64,000 nt of DNA from Treponema sp. (GTDB taxonomy: Bacteria; Spirochaetota; Spirochaetia; Treponematales; Breznakiellaceae): positions 62,001 to 126,000 of the forward strand of contig WRLP01000005.1 of NCBI GenBank assembly GCA_009777535.1, written 5' to 3'. Of this stretch, positions 59,328-64,000 are shown in pieces (the stretch's first letter is position 1; each line of letters opens with the position of its first letter). Both the position numbers and the translations under genes were made by a program. The notes under the pieces were generated by a model. The model was given only the letters and a program-made list of their open reading frames with translations, was not told the origin of the DNA and did not search any database.

Positions 59328-61188
59328 CCTGATTATCGTTATTCTCTGTCTTGCCGGCGCGGTTTTTTCCGGGGCGGGGTTTTGGAGGGAATTCAACCAG
59401 ACTCTTTATAAACTGAATGATGATCCGGTGGGATTAATAATATTCAAAAAACGCACGGCCCAGCGCAGATTTATTGAACGCGTCGTTTGGGACAGGTTAA
59501 AGCGGACTTCGCCTGTTTACAACGGCGACACGATCCGTACCACTGAACAGGCCGAGGCAATAATTATTTTTCAGGATGAAACTACCTACCTTAGCATGGA
59601 TGAAAGTACGATGATTCAGGTTTATTATAATAACCGCAGCGGCGCCAGGATCGATTTTTCAGGCGGGAATCTGGAAGTGGTTTCTGAAAACAAAAATGTA
59701 GTAATTTCCATCGGAGCGTATACCGTGGTTCTCGACGGAAAAGCCAGGTTGAATAAAAATGATGAAGAGTTCATACTTTCTGTTTTCGACGGTATCGCCA
59801 GTTTTGACGGAAACAGAGTTGATGCCGGCAATATTTTGGCAGTCGACTCAAACGGGGAGATCAGCACAAAGCCGATCATTACAATGACATCGTTTGGATC
59901 TTCCGCCTATGTTATGGGTTCGCAATCACATAACGCGGCGGAAGCGGTGCCTGTTGTTTTTTCCTGGAAGGACATAAACTTTGACGCCGATACCGCCGTG
60001 ATTGTCGAGATAGCCGCAGACCGCAGATTTAACCGCATTATTCAGACAAGGGATATAACCGGCGCATCGTCAGTTTCAATTCCGCTGGAAAACGGAAGTT
60101 ACTGGTGGCGGGCATATCCGGTAAGCGGCGGCAGCCGGGAGCCGGAAACTGTTTTGTTTCCCGTTGGTTCACTGGAAGTGCTTCCCGCCGCCGAGGCGGT
60201 TCTTATCTCCCCCGCGCCGGCTGAAGAATTCACTCTTTCAGGAGAAGCTCCCATTCCCCTTTCCTGGACGGCCGTGGAAAACGCTTCGGCCTATCTCCTG
60301 GAAATTTCGGCCAGTGAGGATATGCGAAATCCGTTTATTTCCCGCCAGGTTGAGGAAAATTCCATTAATCAAACAGGGCTGGATTTTGGCCGTTGGTACT
60401 GGCGTGTAACGCCGGTATTTCCGTATCAGATAACGGGCTCTGTGCAGCCCTCGGTAACAGGGCAGTTTTCCGTAACCCGAGGCAATCCGGTTATCGCCGC
60501 ACCGGCTCTTGCTTTCCCATTGCAGAACGGAAAAATGCACATTGATTCCGGCGTTAATCTTCTGTCGTGGGCATACGATTCAAAAATAGATTCATGGCTT
60601 GTTGAAGTGGCGGATAACCCCGGTATGCTTAATCCGATAGTAAGGCAGGATACGGCTGTCAATTTTTTTGCCATTTCGCCTGACATGCTAAAGGAAGGTG
60701 AAACCCTGTACTGGCGGGTAACCTCCAGGGGAGGTACAACAGAGGCAATTTCGCCGGTGCGGAATTTTGAGGTCAGTCCGGGAACTACGCCTGCTGCAAG
60801 ACCCGTGCTTACAGCGCTCCCGTATTTGCCGCCCATTGTTTTTGGGGCCGATACTGCCGAACCTGCTGCCGGCAATGAGCAGACTCTTTCGCGCATTGTC
60901 CTGACGTTAAGTGATAACGATGAATACAATCTTAGGGTCGAAGGCCATGCCAACCCGACGACCAATCCGCGCGATACAGCCGGACGCCGGCGTGAACAGA
61001 TTCAGGAACTTTTGCCCCTGAGCGAAAGCCGGGCAAGAGTCATTGCCGAGCAGTTGGTGGAGCTGGGCGTTGCCCGGAACCGTATCGAAGTTCACGGCCT
61101 TGGCGGCGAATACCCCGTTGCAGCATGGGAAGACGTGGGCAACTGGTGGAAAAACCGCAGGGCAGAGTTTGTTTTGGTAAAGCGCTAG
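59290..61188 (+). CDS. FecR-domain/OmpA-domain envelope protein
   Basis: Protein of 632 residues overlapping the cyclase gene by 38 bp. One N-terminal membrane helix (LIIVILCLAGAVFSGAGFW) is followed by a FecR-like domain (about 60-180, TPVYNGDTIRT-like SPVYNGDTIRTTEQAEAIIIF) and three beta-sandwich modules. The first contains ITMTSFGSSAYVMGSQ and YWWRAYPVSGGSREP, shared with the cyclase C-terminus. An OmpA C-terminal peptidoglycan-binding domain (LRVEGHANPT, LSESRARVIAEQLVELGV, NRRAEFVL) closes the protein. It should tether the envelope to the wall in the periplasm. Confidence 0.85.
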   Translation: MTEKRKTKFKTIDLIIVILCLAGAVFSGAGFWREFNQTLYKLNDDPVGLIIFKKRTAQRRFIERVVWDRLKRTSPVYNGDTIRTTEQAEAIIIFQDETTYLSMDESTMIQVYYNNRSGARIDFSGGNLEVVSENKNVVISIGAYTVVLDGKARLNKNDEEFILSVFDGIASFDGNRVDAGNILAVDSNGEISTKPIITMTSFGSSAYVMGSQSHNAAEAVPVVFSWKDINFDADTAVIVEIAADRRFNRIIQTRDITGASSVSIPLENGSYWWRAYPVSGGSREPETVLFPVGSLEVLPAAEAVLISPAPAEEFTLSGEAPIPLSWTAVENASAYLLEISASEDMRNPFISRQVEENSINQTGLDFGRWYWRVTPVFPYQITGSVQPSVTGQFSVTRGNPVIAAPALAFPLQNGKMHIDSGVNLLSWAYDSKIDSWLVEVADNPGMLNPIVRQDTAVNFFAISPDMLKEGETLYWRVTSRGGTTEAISPVRNFEVSPGTTPAARPVLTALPYLPPIVFGADTAEPAAGNEQTLSRIVLTLSDNDEYNLRVEGHANPTTNPRDTAGRRREQIQELLPLSESRARVIAEQLVELGVARNRIEVHGLGGEYPVAAWEDVGNWWKNRRAEFVLVKR

Positions 61189-61271
61189 GGACCGGACGGC
61201 AGCTGCTTGACAAGCTGCCGCTGTTTGTGATAAAAAAGATGCATGGGCCTGGCTGCAGGCCCTTCCGTTTC

Positions 61272-61343
61272 GCGGGAATAGCTCAGTGGTAGAGCGCGAC
61301 CTTGCCAAGGTCGATGTCGCGGGTCCGACTCCCGTTTCCCGCT
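61272..61343 (+). tRNA. tRNA-Gly (anticodon GCC)
   Basis: Acceptor stem GCGGGAA/TTCCCGC, D arm TAGCTCAGTGGTAGAGC, anticodon stem CGACC/GGTCG around loop TTGCCAA (anticodon GCC), T arm GGGTCCGACTCCC. The discriminator base is T, as usual for bacterial tRNA-Gly. No CCA is encoded. A terminator follows at 61349. Confidence 0.97.
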
Positions 61344-61348
61344 CTAAG

Positions 61349-61389
61349 GCTTATATAGCAAGAAACTTTGCTGTATGGGCCTTTTTTTT
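61349..61389 (+). terminator. Terminator after tRNA-Gly
   Basis: GCTTATATAGCAA (61349-61361) pairs with TTGCTGTATGGGC (61368-61380) with two mismatches or wobbles, followed by eight T residues. A near copy of the 26622 palindrome (GTGCCAGGCAC, 61393-61403) with seven T residues lies just after. Confidence 0.75.
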
Positions 61390-61423
61390 ATGGTGCCAGG
61401 CACTTTTTTTATCATTATTGTTT

Positions 61424-62539
61424 TTAATCTGACTGAAATTTTAGGCAATTGCTGATACTGATCGGTTTATTCATGGCCTCCCCGGCAGGAGCCCCCAACT
61501 CTCTGGCGGCATTTTCCTGCGCCGCTATGACCTTATCGCACCATAAATCAAATTCCGGATCTTCGGTCTGACACTCCTTGTGGGCAAGCACATAGTCGAT
61601 GGTTTTTCGTATTCCCTGATCGAGGCGGATGCGGGGATAAAAACCGGGTACAAGCCGCTTTAGCTTGGTGTTATCAAATACTACGGTGTTCGCCTTGTCG
61701 CCGATTATGCTGCCTGTAAAATCATACGGAGAGCATTTTGCCAGAAAAAAACTGGAAATATAAAAAGGCTTAAGCTGCACATTAAGGGCATCGGCGATAA
61801 TTTGATAAATTTGATTCCATGTTACGCTTTCATCGGACGTAATCTGCACCGCTTCTCCTATGGCGTGGATATTTCCCATAAGACCGGTAAAGCCCAGGGC
61901 AAAATCACTGTTATGTGTCATTGTCCAGAGGCTTGTGCCGTCGCCCTGAATTATAACGGGCTTGCCGCCGATCATGCGCTTTATAACCTGCCAGCTTCCG
62001 TTTTTCCCATGAATGCCCAGCGGAACACTGCGCTCATCGTATGTATGGCTGGGGCGGATTATTGTTACGGGGAAGCCGTTTTCGCGGTGCTTCGCGACAA
62101 GAAAATCTTCGCAGGCTATTTTATCCCTCGAATACTGCCAGTAGGGATTTGCCAGCGGGGTGCTCTCTGTTATTAGATACGAAGAAAGGGGCTTTTGGTA
62201 TGCGGATGCCGAACTGATAAAGATGTACTGTCTGCATAAATCCCTGAAAATCGAATAGTCTTTTTGGACATGCTCAGGCGTATAAGCTATAAAATCTGCG
62301 ACAACATCAAAAAACGGTTTCCCGCCCGCCGCCTCTCTGATTTTTTTTAGAATTGTTTCGGGAGCATCTTCCCTGATGTTACAGGCAACTTCAACCAGTT
62401 TCCCGCCCTTTCCCTTTGTGTCAATGGCATTATTCAGGTTTCCGCGGTTTAACAGAAATAATTCCCACCCCTGTTCAAGAATTTGCCTGGATATCGCCGT
62501 GCTTATCGTACCTGTTCCGCCAATAAATAGCGCCTTCAT
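61424..62539 (-). CDS. NAD-dependent epimerase/dehydratase-type protein
   Basis: Protein of 371 residues of the extended short-chain dehydrogenase family. Cofactor loop ALFIGGTGTISTAISRQILEQG near the start, the YxxxK-type centre replaced by KIACEDFLV (a typical Tyr appears in NPYWQYSRDK before it), and an epimerase-like C-terminus. It resembles nucleotide-sugar epimerases and dehydratases, but the substrate cannot be named. An AGGAGG site lies before the ATG at 62539. It follows the glycyl radical enzyme gene by 15 bp on the same strand. Confidence 0.83.
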   Translation of the reverse strand: MKALFIGGTGTISTAISRQILEQGWELFLLNRGNLNNAIDTKGKGGKLVEVACNIREDAPETILKKIREAAGGKPFFDVVADFIAYTPEHVQKDYSIFRDLCRQYIFISSASAYQKPLSSYLITESTPLANPYWQYSRDKIACEDFLVAKHRENGFPVTIIRPSHTYDERSVPLGIHGKNGSWQVIKRMIGGKPVIIQGDGTSLWTMTHNSDFALGFTGLMGNIHAIGEAVQITSDESVTWNQIYQIIADALNVQLKPFYISSFFLAKCSPYDFTGSIIGDKANTVVFDNTKLKRLVPGFYPRIRLDQGIRKTIDYVLAHKECQTEDPEFDLWCDKVIAAQENAARELGAPAGEAMNKPISISNCLKFQSD

Positions 62540-62553
62540 AAAAAACCTCCTTT

Positions 62554-64000
62554 TTATAAAACCTGTTCGGTTCGTTCAATTATATCATCTTGGGTTTGAC
62601 GGGAAAGGGCGTTAAAAAACGCGCTGTAGCCGGCAACCCTTACAATAAGATCCTGATGTTTTTCCGGGTGCGCCTGGGCATCCAGCAGGGTTTCGCGTGA
62701 CACCACATTAAACTGAACGTGGAAACCTGCAAGCCTTATAAAGAAGGCATGGAGCAGGAATACCAGTTTTTCGCGGTTTTCTTCGGATTCCAGGATTGCC
62801 GGCGTTACCTTCTGATTCAAAAGAACGCCGCCTGTTATCTCCTTTGTCGGCAGCTTGGCCACGGACTTAAAGACCGCCGTGGGGCCGAGTTTATCCATCG
62901 CATGAGACGGGGAACAACCCTCGGCAAGCGGCTCGCCGGCCCTGCGTCCGTCGGGTGTTGCCGTAGTGCCCGCTCCCTGCGGGACGTTAGCCGAAATGGA
63001 AGAAGTTCCCGCGTAGTACAGTCCGCCGATGGGCCCGCGGCCAAAGCGGGTGTTGCGGTGCTTCTTCATTTCATCAATGTAAATGTCGTAGGCCTGGCGG
63101 ACAAGAGAATCGACATAGTCGTCATCGTTACCGTATTTGGGGGCGGCAATCAGAAGTTCCCTGATACGCTCGTTTTCGGCGCCTTCAAAGTTTTTCTCCA
63201 GCGCCTGCCAGAGTTCTGTTGTTGTAATCGACTTGTCCTCGAAGACGCATTTTTTTATCGCCGACAGCGAATCGGCGAGGTTTGCAATACCCACCTGCAA
63301 GTCGCTGATAAAATCGTAGACAGCGCCGCCTTCCTTCAGGTTAAGGCCGCGCTCAATGCAGTCATCGCAGAGGGCGGAGCAGAGAATGTCGGCGGTATCT
63401 TTTTCGAGAACTGTGTCGCAGACAGAATCGATTATCACGCACTGGCGGGTAAACTCCCGTATGATTTTGTCCCAGGCTTCCATCACCTCATCAAAGGACT
63501 TCATTCCGGTAAAGGGGCCGGCCCCTTCGCAAACCTTTATGCCGGAAGCGATATCCACGCCGTCGTTAAGTGCAATCAACAGGGATTTGGGGAAGTTCAG
63601 AAAACTCATGCCGGTGCAGCGGTATCCCCACTTGCCGGGAACAGCCACTTCAACGCAGCCGATGGCGCTGTAATTGTAAGCGTCCTCTTTTTTTACGCCC
63701 TTTTCCATAAACGAGGGAATGATGATTTCGTCGTTGTTAAAGGCCGGCATTCCGAATCCCAGCCGAACCACTTCGATGCATTCTTTTATAAATTTTTCGT
63801 TAAGCGTTTTGTGGTACCGTACCGTCAGGTTCGGCTGGGGAAGCTTGGTCTGAGCGACACTGCGCAGAATAATGAATGACAGCGGGTTTACGGCGTCTTT
63901 GCCGTCCGTTGTCTGCCCGCCGATGGTAACATTCTGGTACAGGGGGCTTCCGGCGGAAAAACGTGTATGTGTCCAGCTTCTTATTTTGTTAATCGTAAAA
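62554..64000 (-). CDS. Glycyl radical enzyme, C-terminal part (runs off the window)
   Basis: About 480 residues of the C-terminal part of a pyruvate formate-lyase superfamily enzyme; the frame stays open to the window edge. The active-site segment YSAIGCVEVAVPGKWGYRC carries the thiyl cysteine followed by V-E, which fits the dehydratase/lyase branch (glycerol, choline or hydroxyproline type) rather than the C-C pair of true pyruvate formate-lyase. The glycyl radical loop is IVRVAGYSAFFNALSRQTQDD near the end. It is activated by a radical-SAM enzyme not in the window. The substrate is undetermined. Confidence 0.9.
   Translation of the reverse strand, partial: FTINKIRSWTHTRFSAGSPLYQNVTIGGQTTDGKDAVNPLSFIILRSVAQTKLPQPNLTVRYHKTLNEKFIKECIEVVRLGFGMPAFNNDEIIIPSFMEKGVKKEDAYNYSAIGCVEVAVPGKWGYRCTGMSFLNFPKSLLIALNDGVDIASGIKVCEGAGPFTGMKSFDEVMEAWDKIIREFTRQCVIIDSVCDTVLEKDTADILCSALCDDCIERGLNLKEGGAVYDFISDLQVGIANLADSLSAIKKCVFEDKSITTTELWQALEKNFEGAENERIRELLIAAPKYGNDDDYVDSLVRQAYDIYIDEMKKHRNTRFGRGPIGGLYYAGTSSISANVPQGAGTTATPDGRRAGEPLAEGCSPSHAMDKLGPTAVFKSVAKLPTKEITGGVLLNQKVTPAILESEENREKLVFLLHAFFIRLAGFHVQFNVVSRETLLDAQAHPEKHQDLIVRVAGYSAFFNALSRQTQDDIIERTEQVL

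Noticed and set aside
62719-63879. A 386-codon open frame on the plus strand
   Set aside because: It is antisense to the glycyl radical enzyme gene, whose motifs on the minus strand are clear; the plus frame is a shadow.

Overview
The window looks like a chromosome segment from a Treponema-like spirochaete, perhaps a gut or termite-gut lineage. This is inferred from gene content, not from a marker gene. It holds many signal-peptide lipoproteins, FecR/OmpA-type envelope proteins, a GLUG-repeat surface lipoprotein, a dCache chemoreceptor, HD-GYP and adenylate cyclase signalling, and fermentative enzymes (a glycyl radical enzyme and a 2-oxoacid dehydrogenase operon). Most of the window has mixed base composition with long, tightly packed operons. 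The stretch from about 23.0 to 33.6 kb is different: AT-rich genes separated by GC-rich repeats.

Layout. 1-2.6 kb: start of a glutamine synthetase gene (minus strand) and a histidine kinase/response regulator pair. 2.6-4.45 kb: a decayed tandem duplication of a toxin-antitoxin pair facing a lipoprotein gene, enclosed by a 22-bp direct repeat. 4.5-9.7 kb: a four-gene envelope operon (exported protein, beta-barrel, FecR protein, 929-residue GLUG lipoprotein). 9.86-10.95 kb: a small AT-rich two-gene unit with a cassette-like left junction. 11.1-22.8 kb: core genes (HD-GYP regulator and Hpt, IF-1, histidinol phosphatase, nth-ispF-peptide-binding protein, spirochaete hypotheticals, a chemoreceptor).

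23.05-33.57 kb: the main finding, a gene-cassette array without a recombinase gene in the window. Five complete or nearly complete repeats of about 180-205 bp and several partial ones, all in one orientation, separate genes for a small membrane protein, a 76-residue protein, a SAP-domain protein, a GNAT acetyltransferase with a PNPOx-like protein, a short-chain fatty acid transporter, an Rrf2-controlled cysteine/methionine sulfhydrylation operon, a membrane-anchored protein and a beta-helix DUF4097 protein. The repeats have the R''-L''...L'-R' layout of integron attC sites (RYYYAAC ... GTTRRRY). Each has its own inner stem whose pairing is kept although its sequence is not. Most cassettes carry their own TTGACA/TATAAT promoter, and several promoters sit so close to the start codon that the mRNA should be leaderless.

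33.6-45.4 kb: TetR/hydrolase divergent pair, flavodoxin-like reductase, a duplicated-motif Cys-rich miniprotein, RecQ, a very large Lhr-type helicase, an orphan OppF-type ATPase, ribokinase and a divergent nucleoside hydrolase. 45.4-50.8 kb: SecA, a BrnT/BrnA toxin-antitoxin module bounded by a 31-bp direct repeat that duplicates the 3' end of the neighbouring gene, and a secreted metalloprotease lipoprotein. 51-57 kb: DeoR regulator with E2, E3 and fused E1 of a 2-oxoacid dehydrogenase. 57-61.2 kb: a membrane adenylate cyclase and a FecR/OmpA protein that share an extra beta-sandwich-like domain. The end holds tRNA-Gly(GCC) with a terminator, an NAD-dependent epimerase and the 3' part of a glycyl radical enzyme gene.
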